A stretch of 64,000 bases of DNA from an uncultured Saprospiraceae bacterium (lineage in GTDB: Bacteria > Bacteroidota > Bacteroidia > Chitinophagales > Saprospiraceae), in assembly GCA_943788055.1 (NCBI GenBank), contig CALSOU010000011.1, positions 16,691-80,690 on the forward strand, read 5' to 3'. A program made the translations under genes and the position numbers. Under the pieces are notes generated by a model, which saw nothing but the letters and a program-made list of their open reading frames with translations, ran no database searches and was not told the DNA's origin. Shown here piece after piece: positions 50,752 through 61,039 of this stretch. Position 1 is the stretch's first letter. Each line of letters opens with the position of its first letter.

Positions 50752-52107
50752 TTAGATATTTTTTATGATTTGGTAAGAGTAGGGAAGTAGCTCGGTACTT
50801 GTGTCGGTTAACTCGGTGTTTGAGAATTGGTCAGTCCCTTTCAATAGCTCTGATTGTATAACAATAGGTTCTGAACTCGTGTTTAAGAAAAATGAAATCT
50901 GCGAATCGCTATTTTTTCTTGTATAGGCAAGAATACGTTCGTCATTCACTGAAATCCATTCTGCTGCTGCACCAAAAGGTATGTTGTAAAGACAAGAGTT
51001 ACTTCTCTTGATATCTAAAAGTCGTTTGTAGAAGCTTGAAAGTTTATAAGCTTTAAATGCTATCGTATCCTTTTCAAAGAATTCTAAACTCTTAGTCATA
51101 GGCTCTTCCATACCTGAATAAATAAGCGGAATTCCATCTAGAAGTGCCATTGCTGCTGCCCATCCTTTTAGACCTTCACCAAGTCTTTCTGGTGCAGATC
51201 CATTCCAAGCATTTTCATCATGATTTGAAGTAAACAGCAAGGTGTTTCCTTCATTGAATTTGTCTCTGTTTTCTTGATGAATGTTCTTAAAATCTTGTAC
51301 GGTTTTTTCACCTTTCGCAATGTCATTCATAGCATGGAACAAATTCCAGCCATATGTTGCGTGAAAAATACTGTCATTTCTATGTTCAGCAACTTCAGAC
51401 TCGGCTAGCATAAATATAGGTTTGATCGAGTACAGACGATCTCTTACTTCATGCCAAAAATCTAAGGGCACACCAAATGCGATGTCCATTCTGTAGCCAT
51501 CGATATCTTTTTCAGTAATCCACCATTCAAGTTGACGAAGCATTTCAGCGCGCATTTCTTTTGAATTGTAGTTCAGGTCCGCAACATCTTTCCAACCGTG
51601 GGATTCTCCCTGATCATTATGCGGATCTATAATTTCACCTTTGTCATTTTTTGTATACCAATCTGAATGATCTGAGATCCAATGATGATCCCAGCCCGTG
51701 TGATTAGGAACCCAGTCCAAAATGACCTTCATGTCTAGATCGTGAATTTGCTTGATCATGGCGTCCACATCCTCCATCGTTCCAAATTCAGGATTGATCT
51801 TTGTGAAATCACTGACACTATAATAAGACCCTAAAGTTCCTTTTTTTTTAGTCGTCGAAATAGGGTATATAGGCATAAACCACAAGATGTCAACACCCAT
51901 TTCCTTGAGGCGAGGAAGATCTTTTGCAAAAACATTGATTGTTCCTTCTTCCGAATATTGGCGAATGTTGACTTCGTAGATATTGGCTGATTTAGCCCAG
52001 TCAGGTAGTGATGTATTCACTTGCATGTTTTTAGTATTCATAGCCTCATTGCTAGATTGACATGCTGCAAGAATAATAATCGATAAAATGCTTAGAACTC
52101 TAATCAT
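50752..52107 (-). CDS. Alpha-amylase family (GH13) lipoprotein
   Basis: 451 aa; lipobox IILAAC; VILDWVPNHTGWDH, DGYRMDIAF, FTSNHDENAW. Confidence 0.9.
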   Translation of the reverse strand: MIRVLSILSIIILAACQSSNEAMNTKNMQVNTSLPDWAKSANIYEVNIRQYSEEGTINVFAKDLPRLKEMGVDILWFMPIYPISTTKKKGTLGSYYSVSDFTKINPEFGTMEDVDAMIKQIHDLDMKVILDWVPNHTGWDHHWISDHSDWYTKNDKGEIIDPHNDQGESHGWKDVADLNYNSKEMRAEMLRQLEWWITEKDIDGYRMDIAFGVPLDFWHEVRDRLYSIKPIFMLAESEVAEHRNDSIFHATYGWNLFHAMNDIAKGEKTVQDFKNIHQENRDKFNEGNTLLFTSNHDENAWNGSAPERLGEGLKGWAAAMALLDGIPLIYSGMEEPMTKSLEFFEKDTIAFKAYKLSSFYKRLLDIKRSNSCLYNIPFGAAAEWISVNDERILAYTRKNSDSQISFFLNTSSEPIVIQSELLKGTDQFSNTELTDTSTELLPYSYQIIKNI

Positions 52108-54425
52108 TGTGAGACTTTTATCGGGTTAAGCAACATTTGAGTATCACTAACAATCACACTTATTGGTTCGCCTTCTTGGAGTTCCAAGTATGTTTCATCT
52201 CCTGACATGCGAACTTGAAGCAGTCTACCACGAAAATTGACCATAAATCTGATCGACTTCCAAGCTTTTGGTAGAAATGGCTTAAATTGCAGAAGCCCGT
52301 CTCGCACGCGCATCCCTGCAAATCCTTGAACAACACTCATCCAAGTCCCTGCCATAGAAGTTATGTGCAGCCCATCTTCTGTGTCATTATTATAGTCATC
52401 TAGATCGAGTCTTGAGGTTCTGAGATACATTTCGTAAGCTTTCTCCTCCATACCTAATTTAGCCGCTAGGATGGAGTGCACACATGGTGATAGGCTCGAT
52501 TCATGCACTGTTCTTGGTTCGTAAAAGTTGTAATTTGTTCGATGTTGATCTTCCGTAAAGTCATCCTCAAAGAAATACATGCCTTGAAGCACATCCGCCT
52601 GTTTGATGAAACAAGATCTCAATATCCGATCCCATGACCAGTTTTGGTTTATTGGCAAATGCTTGGGATCAAGATCCTTTACAAGAATTTGTTCTTTGTC
52701 TAGGTAGTTATCCTGCTGTAGAAAAATCCCAAGTTTTTCGTTTACAGGAAAGTACATGTTTTCTATTGTCTCTCTCCACTTTTTGACTTCCGATTGATTA
52801 ACGGTCAACTTTTTAACTAATGATTCAAATTTATGTGGAGCATTATTTTCAACAAACTCCATCATTCTACTCGTGTAATCAAGACACCATCTTGCTATGT
52901 AATTCGTGTACCAGTTGTTATTGACGTTGTTTTCGTACTCATTTGGCCCAGTTACCCCATGCATCATATATTGTCCACTATGGGCGGAATAGTGTACTCT
53001 TGATTTCCAAAACCTAGCTATGCCGATCAAAACTTCAAGACCATGATCAACAATATATTGATCGTCACCAGTATAATTGACGTAATTGTAAATAGCATAT
53101 GCAATCGCCCCGTTACGATGGATTTCTTCCAATGTAATTTCCCATTCGTTGTGACACTCTTCTCCGTTCATTGTAACCATCGGATAGAGGGCTTCTCCAC
53201 GATGAAATCCAAGTTTAGCAGCGTTTTCATAGGCTTTGTCAAGTTGCTCAAATCGATAGATCAATAACCGTCTCGCTACTTTTTGATCAGCTGTGCTTAA
53301 ATAGAATGGTATACAATAAGCTTCAGTGTCCCAATAAGTGGAACCACCATATTTCTCGCCTGTAAATCCTTTTGGTCCGATATTGAGTCTTGAATCTTCC
53401 CCAGTATAAGTCTGATTCAGATGAAAAATATTAAATCGAATAGCTTGTTGAGCAGCTATATCACCTTCAATTTCAATATCTGCATGCTTCCATTTAAAAT
53501 CCCAGGCTTTGATATGCGATTTCTTTAGTTCTTCGAAACTGTGGTCTAAGTAACCAAAGACAGCCATTCTTGCGTCATCTTCAATCGTCTCAGTATCATA
53601 ATCAAGCGAAGAAATTATACTGACAATCTTAAACATTTCAATACTTGAGCCTTCTTTCAAATTGAATTCGTTTTGAAACCCAATGTATTTTTCACGCTGA
53701 ACCTTGGTTTCTTCATGAGTCGTAGAGAATCCATCGATAAGAAACTCTGTATTCATGGCCGCAGCTACAGCAAAACCTGTTTTTTTAGTGTAAGCCGAAT
53801 TATATGCTATTTCAGAATCAAAATGAATTTTCTTTTCATCCCAAAATTTCTCATCGTAATTGCTATCCTCATTCTTCACATCAAAATCGAGACCTTGTTC
53901 GAGCTTGATTTCAACATCTTTGGAGAAACCTGAAATCGCGTATGATTGCACTGCAATGCGATCATCGGCCATCGAACAAAATCGTTCAGATTCGATATAG
54001 AACTCAACTTCGTTAAATAATACCTTACAAGTACGGTATAAAACACCAGTTTGCATATCAATTTCACGATGCCAATCGAGAATTTTGGACTTAGTCAGGT
54101 CAAACTGAACACCGTTAATATGAAAATCTATACTTGCCCAATCGACAGCATTTAGCACTTTTGAATAATATTCAGGATAACCGATTTTCCACCATCCTAC
54201 ACGAGTTTTGTCCGGATAGTAAACACCCGCTACATAATTTCCTTTCATGGAATCACCAGAATAATGCTCCTCAATGGATGCACGCTGGCCAAATTTTCCG
54301 TTTCCTATGCTACAGATGCTTTCGGTATTTTTATTATAGTGTGGATGGAATCCATTTTCAATGATCTTCCACGCATCTTTAGTTAAGTATTCCTTTGTTA
54401 GCTGTTTGGATATGTTTCTTGTCAT
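52104..54425 (-). CDS. Glycoside hydrolase family 65 (maltose phosphorylase-type)
   Basis: ORF listed to 54509; start ATG at 54425. GGSTYWDTEAYCIPFYLST, GVTGPNEYENNVNNNWYTN, ESSLSPCVHSILA. Confidence 0.9.
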   Translation of the reverse strand: MTRNISKQLTKEYLTKDAWKIIENGFHPHYNKNTESICSIGNGKFGQRASIEEHYSGDSMKGNYVAGVYYPDKTRVGWWKIGYPEYYSKVLNAVDWASIDFHINGVQFDLTKSKILDWHREIDMQTGVLYRTCKVLFNEVEFYIESERFCSMADDRIAVQSYAISGFSKDVEIKLEQGLDFDVKNEDSNYDEKFWDEKKIHFDSEIAYNSAYTKKTGFAVAAAMNTEFLIDGFSTTHEETKVQREKYIGFQNEFNLKEGSSIEMFKIVSIISSLDYDTETIEDDARMAVFGYLDHSFEELKKSHIKAWDFKWKHADIEIEGDIAAQQAIRFNIFHLNQTYTGEDSRLNIGPKGFTGEKYGGSTYWDTEAYCIPFYLSTADQKVARRLLIYRFEQLDKAYENAAKLGFHRGEALYPMVTMNGEECHNEWEITLEEIHRNGAIAYAIYNYVNYTGDDQYIVDHGLEVLIGIARFWKSRVHYSAHSGQYMMHGVTGPNEYENNVNNNWYTNYIARWCLDYTSRMMEFVENNAPHKFESLVKKLTVNQSEVKKWRETIENMYFPVNEKLGIFLQQDNYLDKEQILVKDLDPKHLPINQNWSWDRILRSCFIKQADVLQGMYFFEDDFTEDQHRTNYNFYEPRTVHESSLSPCVHSILAAKLGMEEKAYEMYLRTSRLDLDDYNNDTEDGLHITSMAGTWMSVVQGFAGMRVRDGLLQFKPFLPKAWKSIRFMVNFRGRLLQVRMSGDETYLELQEGEPISVIVSDTQMLLNPIKVSQ

Positions 54426-54429
54426 AATT

Positions 54430-55107
54430 CTAGCTAGTTGTTTGGTTAAATAGTGAAGATAGCTGTTGAGGGTGTTTTCCATCGAAACCCAAGTAACAAT
54501 CCTCAGCAAGACTTAATGTTTCTTTATTGCCGATGCCCACCGACTGAAAACCTCCGTTCTTTGCAGCTTTAATTCCCTTTATACTATCCTCAAATACGAT
54601 ACATTCAGAAGGGTCAAGCCCAAAATATTTGCTACACGCTAGAAAGGTTTCCGGATGTGGTTTTCCTTTTTTAACCGAATTACCGTCGCTGATAAAATCA
54701 AAAAAATCGAGAAGCTCCAATGTTTCAAGAATAGAGCGTGCATTCTTACTGGCAGAACCTAAAGCAAGAGGAATTTCGTTTTTTACAAGAATCGTGAGGT
54801 ACCGCAATACTCCTGGTAAAATCTCTCTTTTGTCCATATCTTGTATTAGTCCGAGGTACTCATAATTTTTTTTAATTAGTGCATTGTTGAAATCTTCTTG
54901 ACTAAGTTCAATTCCTGCAACATCAAGAATGAGAGTTAATGAATCTGCTCGACTTACACCCTTTAATTTTTCATTAAAAGTTTCGTCGAAGCTAAAGCCA
55001 AAGCCTTTTGCTAAGTTTCTCCAAGCTTGAAAATGGTACTTAGCGGTATCTACAATGACACCATCTAGGTCAAAAATACAGGCTTTAACGTGCGCTTTCC
55101 AGTTCAT
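54430..55107 (-). CDS. pgmB: Beta-phosphoglucomutase
   Basis: 225 aa; ACIFDLDGVIVDTAKYHFQAWRNLA, LKGVSRADSL, GSASKNA, FEDSIKGIKAAKNGG. Confidence 0.93.
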   Translation of the reverse strand: MNWKAHVKACIFDLDGVIVDTAKYHFQAWRNLAKGFGFSFDETFNEKLKGVSRADSLTLILDVAGIELSQEDFNNALIKKNYEYLGLIQDMDKREILPGVLRYLTILVKNEIPLALGSASKNARSILETLELLDFFDFISDGNSVKKGKPHPETFLACSKYFGLDPSECIVFEDSIKGIKAAKNGGFQSVGIGNKETLSLAEDCYLGFDGKHPQQLSSLFNQTTS

Positions 55108-55220
55108 AGTTTATTACTTAGTGTAAAAGTAACACATTCTAACTATTCATATGGATAATTGTAGATACTTTTGGATGATTATTTGCTTAGACGCGACAAA
55201 AGAGAAATTTTATTCTACAG

Positions 55221-56846
55221 TTAAGGCAACCACTTTTCTTCGAGTTGCTCATGGAATGCTTTCATTTGCTCGATCTGCCCTGATGCAAGTTTGTCGTCAT
55301 AAATTGCTCTCAAGCCCTGCATGATGTAAATCTGATTTCTCTTAGCAACATCAGAATCAACAAGACATTCGTCCATATACTTTTGTGAGAAAAATCTCAC
55401 TAAGTCAGCGCTGTAAGCGCCAATTTTTGGAATATACCTGGGAACTTCTTCATACCATTTCTTCTCTATTATGTGAGAAATGATCAAATCATACTCTTGG
55501 AGTTTGTCGAGGATTTGAAGATCTTGAGATCCAAGTCGATCTTTATTTAGTAGTAGTTGATAAAGTGACTTAAGTGTATTTTCTGTAAAGGACCCAGGAA
55601 TACTTAGAAGCTCATCCAAAAAACTAGATTCCTTCGTTCTTTCATACTTAGAGGAAAGTGCTTCTGCTAGGTATTGGTGATCATTATACCGTCTACCGAT
55701 AATAATTTCAATATCTTCGAATTTGAACTCCTCCAAGTATTCATAATCTTTAATTTCTTTAAGCACTGTCTGAACAAGTTCGCTGTCTTGTGATTGTAAG
55801 AGCAGCCGAAAAATTCCGTGGAGATGTTGTACCCGTATTCTACTTCCAATTTTAGAAATAGGTAAGTTGATTGCGTCATGGGTTTTTAGCAAGAGAAAAA
55901 ACAGAACTGTTCTTTCAGAATCCAATCTGCTGAGTTCGAACTTAATATTGATGGCTTCAATTGCAAGCTTTATCTCAGACTTAGTGCCTAGTTTAAGAAA
56001 TATGTCTTCAATAATATTGGGTGAAAAGTCAAGTGGGTAGTTAGACTTTTCGAATATCTCCAATAATTTAGAACAAAAAGATTGTCTGAGTTTTGGTGCT
56101 ATCGAAGATTTAAAAAATAAGGTAATTTCATCGTATAGCTGGTTGATGAAATGCTCTAGCTTTTCATTCTCAACCTTTGTTCTTGTATATGCATGCATTG
56201 CTTTGTCTAGCAGAGCATGGAGAATAACACTTGTTTCGATGTAATTTTCAAGAGCAAACGTATCCTTAGCTTGCTCAAGAAGCTCAGAAGCATTCTTAAT
56301 GAAGTAATTAATAGCGGGAATTGTATAGATCTTTTTCCCTGCAATTGGTTTCAAGATTATTTGAAGAATACCTTTGTATTTGGAGTCAATATCTTCACTT
56401 GGGATTTGTCGAGCAAAATGCACTTTGAGTGCAGTGCTGAACTTTGCATCTGAACTAGCATATGAAGCAATAAATTGCCGCATTTGCTGATCAGAGATCG
56501 TATCTAAGATGGTCTTGGTGTTAAATGTAGGAGGCTTACTATCCGTTTTTTTTGCTTTCTTTTCCAATAAGTACCCTCTTAAAAACAAAAGGCTTGATGT
56601 AACGTGTACGCAAGTTTTTTTCTCTTGATTGTTTTGACAACTGCAGCTTGTCGATTTTATATACTTTGGAGTTACATATAAATATACGACATGTTCCTCT
56701 GAGTTTCTCGAGACAACAATCTTCCATTGATATCTTTTGAAATGATCACGAACTACAAAACTAGCTTCAGACAAAAAATTCTCGGTCTTCAGATATTGCT
56801 CCTCAGTAAGATCAGATTCTAAGCTATCCAGTTTTGTTAAACGCAT
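55221..56846 (-). CDS. SWIM zinc-finger-like protein of unknown function
   Basis: CxCx(n)CxH motif CSCQNNQEKKTCVH; start MRLTKLDSLESDLTEEQ at 56846 avoids overlap with next gene (ORF listed to 56921). Confidence 0.7.
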   Translation of the reverse strand: MRLTKLDSLESDLTEEQYLKTENFLSEASFVVRDHFKRYQWKIVVSRNSEEHVVYLYVTPKYIKSTSCSCQNNQEKKTCVHVTSSLLFLRGYLLEKKAKKTDSKPPTFNTKTILDTISDQQMRQFIASYASSDAKFSTALKVHFARQIPSEDIDSKYKGILQIILKPIAGKKIYTIPAINYFIKNASELLEQAKDTFALENYIETSVILHALLDKAMHAYTRTKVENEKLEHFINQLYDEITLFFKSSIAPKLRQSFCSKLLEIFEKSNYPLDFSPNIIEDIFLKLGTKSEIKLAIEAINIKFELSRLDSERTVLFFLLLKTHDAINLPISKIGSRIRVQHLHGIFRLLLQSQDSELVQTVLKEIKDYEYLEEFKFEDIEIIIGRRYNDHQYLAEALSSKYERTKESSFLDELLSIPGSFTENTLKSLYQLLLNKDRLGSQDLQILDKLQEYDLIISHIIEKKWYEEVPRYIPKIGAYSADLVRFFSQKYMDECLVDSDVAKRNQIYIMQGLRAIYDDKLASGQIEQMKAFHEQLEEKWLP

Positions 56847-56847
56847 A

Positions 56848-57324
56848 CTACTTTTCACCCGGCTTAGATTCCTCTTCTCCCTCTTTTTTTTGCTTGTTTT
56901 CTTCATCTGATTTCTCCTCACCTGAGAATCGCTTGTTCATTGACTCTCCCGCTTTTTTGGCTTTTTCTATCGAATCATGTGTGAAGGCTTTGGTTTTCCC
57001 AAGTGCATTCTGAACGGATTCATTTTCACTCACGTCGCGAATAACATCTCTTGTTTTTTCTGCTACGGCATCTGTAAAATCTTTCGCTTTTTCCACAGCA
57101 TTTTTCACAGATTCATTTTCTGAGACATCTTTTGCAAACTCTTTTGTTTTTTTGATTGCATTTTGAACTGCTTCGTTTTCTTTGATGTCTTCGTAGACAT
57201 CTTTTGCTTTCTCAGCAGTCACTTCGGCCACATCTTCCAATTTTTCGACAAAGTTTTTAACTGATTCATTGTCTGCTATTTCTTGTGATTTTTTTGTTAG
57301 TTTATTCAGGAACTTCTTTAGCAT
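56848..57324 (-). CDS. LEA-/apolipoprotein-like amphipathic repeat protein
   Basis: 158 aa; repeats beginning NESVKN/NEAVQN/NESVKN/NESVQN; 31- and 20-residue units; charged Lys/Glu tail. Confidence 0.7.
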   Translation of the reverse strand: MLKKFLNKLTKKSQEIADNESVKNFVEKLEDVAEVTAEKAKDVYEDIKENEAVQNAIKKTKEFAKDVSENESVKNAVEKAKDFTDAVAEKTRDVIRDVSENESVQNALGKTKAFTHDSIEKAKKAGESMNKRFSGEEKSDEENKQKKEGEEESKPGEK

Positions 57325-57335
57325 AGTCGTAAAAT

Positions 57336-58676
57336 TTAGTATTTGTCATAGTAACCAACATAATTATTTGGACTTATTGCACTCAGTTCTTTTTTAACAT
57401 CGTCACTGACTTCCAAAGTTTCTATAAACTCAGAAATTTTTGATTTTGTGATACGACTTCCTCGAGTCAATGCTTTTAGCTTTTCATATGGCTTGTCGAT
57501 CTGTTCCCTTCTGAGGATATTTTGGATAGCTTCTGCTACAACAGCCCAATTGTCTTCTAAATCTGCTACCAACTTATCTTCATTTAGGCTTAGCTTACTT
57601 AAGGCCTTTTCTAATGATTTTAGCGCTATAAGCATATGGCCAAATGGAACTCCTACATTTCTTAGAACAGTACTATCTGTCAGGTCACGTTGTAATCGTG
57701 AAATTGGTAACTTTTCTGCTAGATGCCCAAAAATAGCATTTGCTAGACCAAGGTTTCCTTCTGCGTTTTCCCAATCAATAGGATTGACTTTATGGGGCAT
57801 TGCTGACGAACCTACTTCATTTTTGACTATCTTTTGTTTGAAATAGTCCATTGAAATATAGGTCCACATATCTCTGGCGAGATCAATTAAGATCGTATTG
57901 ATTCTACTAAGTGTATGAAACAGGTTCGCCAAGTCATCATAGTGAGCTATCTGCGTAGTTGTCTGGTGTCTAATTAGGTTAAGTTTATCTTTAACGAATT
58001 GGTTCGCAAAATCGATCCAATTGGTATTGGGAAATGAAACTAGGTGCGCGTTTAGATTGCCAGTAGCTCCACCAAACTTAGCAAACAGGTCGAGGTCAAG
58101 TAGTTTATCTATTTGATTATCAATTCTTTCTATGTACACATGTATTTCTTTACCTAAAGTAGTAGGAGAAGCAGCTTGACCATGTGTTCGTGCAAGCATT
58201 GGTATTCCTTGCCACTGATTTCTTGCAACACTTAATTCATTCATAAAATGTTGGAGAGCTGGAACCAACACCTCATCAAGTGCACCGCCAATCATCAATG
58301 GAAAAGCTGTATTGTTTATATCCTGCGAAGTCAAGCCAAAATGAATAAACTCAAGTTCGTCTGTAATGCCGTGAGCTTTCAGCATATCTTTCAAATAGTA
58401 CTCAACGGCCTTCACATCATGATTAGTGGTCTTCTCTATATTTTTCACCTCTTGCGCTTGCTCCACGGTGAGATTATCTATTTCATTTTCAATTTTGCCA
58501 ATAGATTCTAGAGAAACATTAGTCAACTGCGGCAATCCAACTTCAACCAAACTGCGGAAATATAGAATTTCAACTTTTAAACGGTACTTTATAAGCGCGT
58601 ATTCAGAAAAATACGTCTGCAATTCCTTGGTTTTTGAGCCATAGCGGCCATCTATCGGAGATATTAGTTCGAGCAT
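57336..58676 (-). CDS. purB: Adenylosuccinate lyase
   Basis: 446 aa; LISPIDGRYGSKTKEL, FGLTSQDINNTAFP, GSSAMPHKVNPIDWENAEGN. Confidence 0.96.
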   Translation of the reverse strand: MLELISPIDGRYGSKTKELQTYFSEYALIKYRLKVEILYFRSLVEVGLPQLTNVSLESIGKIENEIDNLTVEQAQEVKNIEKTTNHDVKAVEYYLKDMLKAHGITDELEFIHFGLTSQDINNTAFPLMIGGALDEVLVPALQHFMNELSVARNQWQGIPMLARTHGQAASPTTLGKEIHVYIERIDNQIDKLLDLDLFAKFGGATGNLNAHLVSFPNTNWIDFANQFVKDKLNLIRHQTTTQIAHYDDLANLFHTLSRINTILIDLARDMWTYISMDYFKQKIVKNEVGSSAMPHKVNPIDWENAEGNLGLANAIFGHLAEKLPISRLQRDLTDSTVLRNVGVPFGHMLIALKSLEKALSKLSLNEDKLVADLEDNWAVVAEAIQNILRREQIDKPYEKLKALTRGSRITKSKISEFIETLEVSDDVKKELSAISPNNYVGYYDKY

Positions 58677-58681
58677 ATATT

Positions 58682-60751
58682 TTATTGAGTTAGTCTTTCT
58701 GTTATTCTTTTGATATAATAATATGTTTCTACTTGAGATCGAACAGCCAAATCACCAGTCAATTCTCGATACTTATTAATTTCTTTGTGATGTAATGATC
58801 TGGATTTAATGGAATCGTTTATTTGAATTTGTAAAAGTAATTTAATCATGTACTTTAACTCTGGATCATCAATCGGTACCGCAGTTTCGATTCTATGTTC
58901 TAGATTTCTAACCATCCAGTCAGCTGATGACAGATAAATCTTTTCATTTCCCTTGTTTTCAAACACGTAAATTCTTGAGTGCTCAAGAAATCGATCTACA
59001 ATACTGAATGCCGTTATGTTTTCTGAAATACCTAGGACACCTGCTACTAGAGAGCAAATACCTCTGCAAATCAAAGTGATCTTTACTCCTTTTTGACTAG
59101 CCTGATATAATGCATTTATCATATCCTGATCTTCAATACTATTGATCTTCAAAATAATTGAGGCTGGGAAGCCATCTATAGCGTTCTGAATTTCTTGAGC
59201 GATCAATTTTAGAAGATTCTGCTTAAGGCCAAACTGACCAACAAGTAAGTGTTTAAAAGAAATGTCTCCTCTTTTCTTTGTTTCTAAATAAGAAAAAACT
59301 CTCGTTACTTCCGAGTTGATTTTTACTCTGGCTGTAAATAGGCCTAGATCTGTGTAGATTTTTGAAGTGTCTTCGTGGAAGTTTCCAGTGCTTAAATAGC
59401 TATATATAATAGGCTTGGTATCTTCAATTCTACGTACCATTGCCATTTTTGAATGCACTTTAAGGCCTGGCATTGAATAGTAGACTTGAACCCCCGCTTT
59501 CTCTAAAAACTCTCCCCAAATGAGGTTGTTTTCTTCGTCGAATCTCGCTTTTACTTCGATAAATGCAGTTACACTTTTTCCTTGCTCTACCGCTTTGGAA
59601 AGTGCGTTCATAATTCGAGATTTCTTGGAAACTCTATATTGGACAATCTTTATATGGGTAACCTGTGGGTCAACTGCAGCTTTCTCAAAGAAACGAACGA
59701 CACTTTCGTATGAGTGGTAGGGCTGATTTAGTAGATGATCCTTTTCCCTTATCGCTCCAAAGAAATCAGGAGCCATTTCAAGTGGTTTATATGAAATAGG
59801 GGGTAAGTCAATATTTAAAAGGTAGTCTTTCTTGAAACTGGGGAATGAAAAAAAGTCACTGTTATTGTGATAGCGGCCTTCCGGTAAAAGATCGTAGTTA
59901 GCAAGTTCCAGAACTTGGGTCAAGAAGTCTAGGAAATGTTTTGGGATATTCCGATCATAAACAAGACGAGAGGCTGGTCCGATATGCCTTTTTGTTAGTG
60001 ACTTTTTGATCTTTGTTATAAGATCACCGCTAAACTCGTCATCTATATATAGTTCAGCATCACGGGTTAGTTTGATCGAATAGCTGTCGATTATATCATA
60101 TCCTGGAAATATTAAATTAAGACTATGTCGAACTACATCATCAAGTAGCATAATCGTTTTGATGGATTCGTTCTTGTTGGGTATGATCAAGAAACGACCT
60201 AAGTGATCTGAAGGTATCTTTACAATTGCGTAGTCTGGTGGTGGATTATCAACGGCTTTGTCTTTCAGTAAGATTGCAAGATAAAGAGCTCTATTGTTTA
60301 GAAAAGGTTTAATCTTATTTCCGTGAAGTAAAACTGGTTGTACGAAGGGTAGCAACTCATCTGCAAAGTAATTTTCAACAAATTCTTTCTGATAATCGTC
60401 CAATTCCAATCTACGAATAATATGTATCCCATGATTTGACAATCTTGGAACGATCAACTCTTCGAATATGTAACTGAATTCTTCTTGCTGCTCTTTAACG
60501 ATTCGCAGAAGTTTTTGAAGAAGTCTTTCTGGTTGAAAATCTAGGACTTTCTTTGTTTTTTTTCCTGCGCGAAGCAAAGTTCGATGGTTTGCAACCCGAA
60601 CTCGAAAGAATTCATCAAGATTATTGGAATAAATCGCCAAAAACTTTAAACGCTCCATTAGTGGAACAGATGGATCCTTGGCTTCCTGTAAAACTCGGTA
60701 GTTGAAAGAGAGCCAACTTATATCGCGATGTATGTATGGTACTTTGTTCAC
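58682..60751 (-). CDS. ppk1: Polyphosphate kinase 1
   Basis: 689 aa; RDISWLSFNYRVLQEA, HSYESVVRFFEKAA, KARFDEENNLIWGEFLEKAGVQVYYSMPGLKVHSKM. Confidence 0.96.
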   Translation of the reverse strand: MNKVPYIHRDISWLSFNYRVLQEAKDPSVPLMERLKFLAIYSNNLDEFFRVRVANHRTLLRAGKKTKKVLDFQPERLLQKLLRIVKEQQEEFSYIFEELIVPRLSNHGIHIIRRLELDDYQKEFVENYFADELLPFVQPVLLHGNKIKPFLNNRALYLAILLKDKAVDNPPPDYAIVKIPSDHLGRFLIIPNKNESIKTIMLLDDVVRHSLNLIFPGYDIIDSYSIKLTRDAELYIDDEFSGDLITKIKKSLTKRHIGPASRLVYDRNIPKHFLDFLTQVLELANYDLLPEGRYHNNSDFFSFPSFKKDYLLNIDLPPISYKPLEMAPDFFGAIREKDHLLNQPYHSYESVVRFFEKAAVDPQVTHIKIVQYRVSKKSRIMNALSKAVEQGKSVTAFIEVKARFDEENNLIWGEFLEKAGVQVYYSMPGLKVHSKMAMVRRIEDTKPIIYSYLSTGNFHEDTSKIYTDLGLFTARVKINSEVTRVFSYLETKKRGDISFKHLLVGQFGLKQNLLKLIAQEIQNAIDGFPASIILKINSIEDQDMINALYQASQKGVKITLICRGICSLVAGVLGISENITAFSIVDRFLEHSRIYVFENKGNEKIYLSSADWMVRNLEHRIETAVPIDDPELKYMIKLLLQIQINDSIKSRSLHHKEINKYRELTGDLAVRSQVETYYYIKRITERLTQ

Positions 60752-61039
60752 TACGCAAAAATACGATTGTTGTCGCGTTATGCTAAAAAATCATAATTTT
60801 AATTAGAAATTTCCTATTAAGACTAGATTTTGAATCTGCATCGTTGGCTATTGAGATTATTGGATGTGTTGCTTTATCTACTTTGCAACAGACAATTAAT
60901 CGATTAAACAAAGGTGTTTGTAGATTGATAGTTTTGTGGGAAACCAATGATGTGAATTCTTAGTTATATTATTGAATAGCTCTTTGGAGACATCCAAATA
61001 AAATAGAAAGGCAATTCAAGCATAAATAATTTGTAAATT

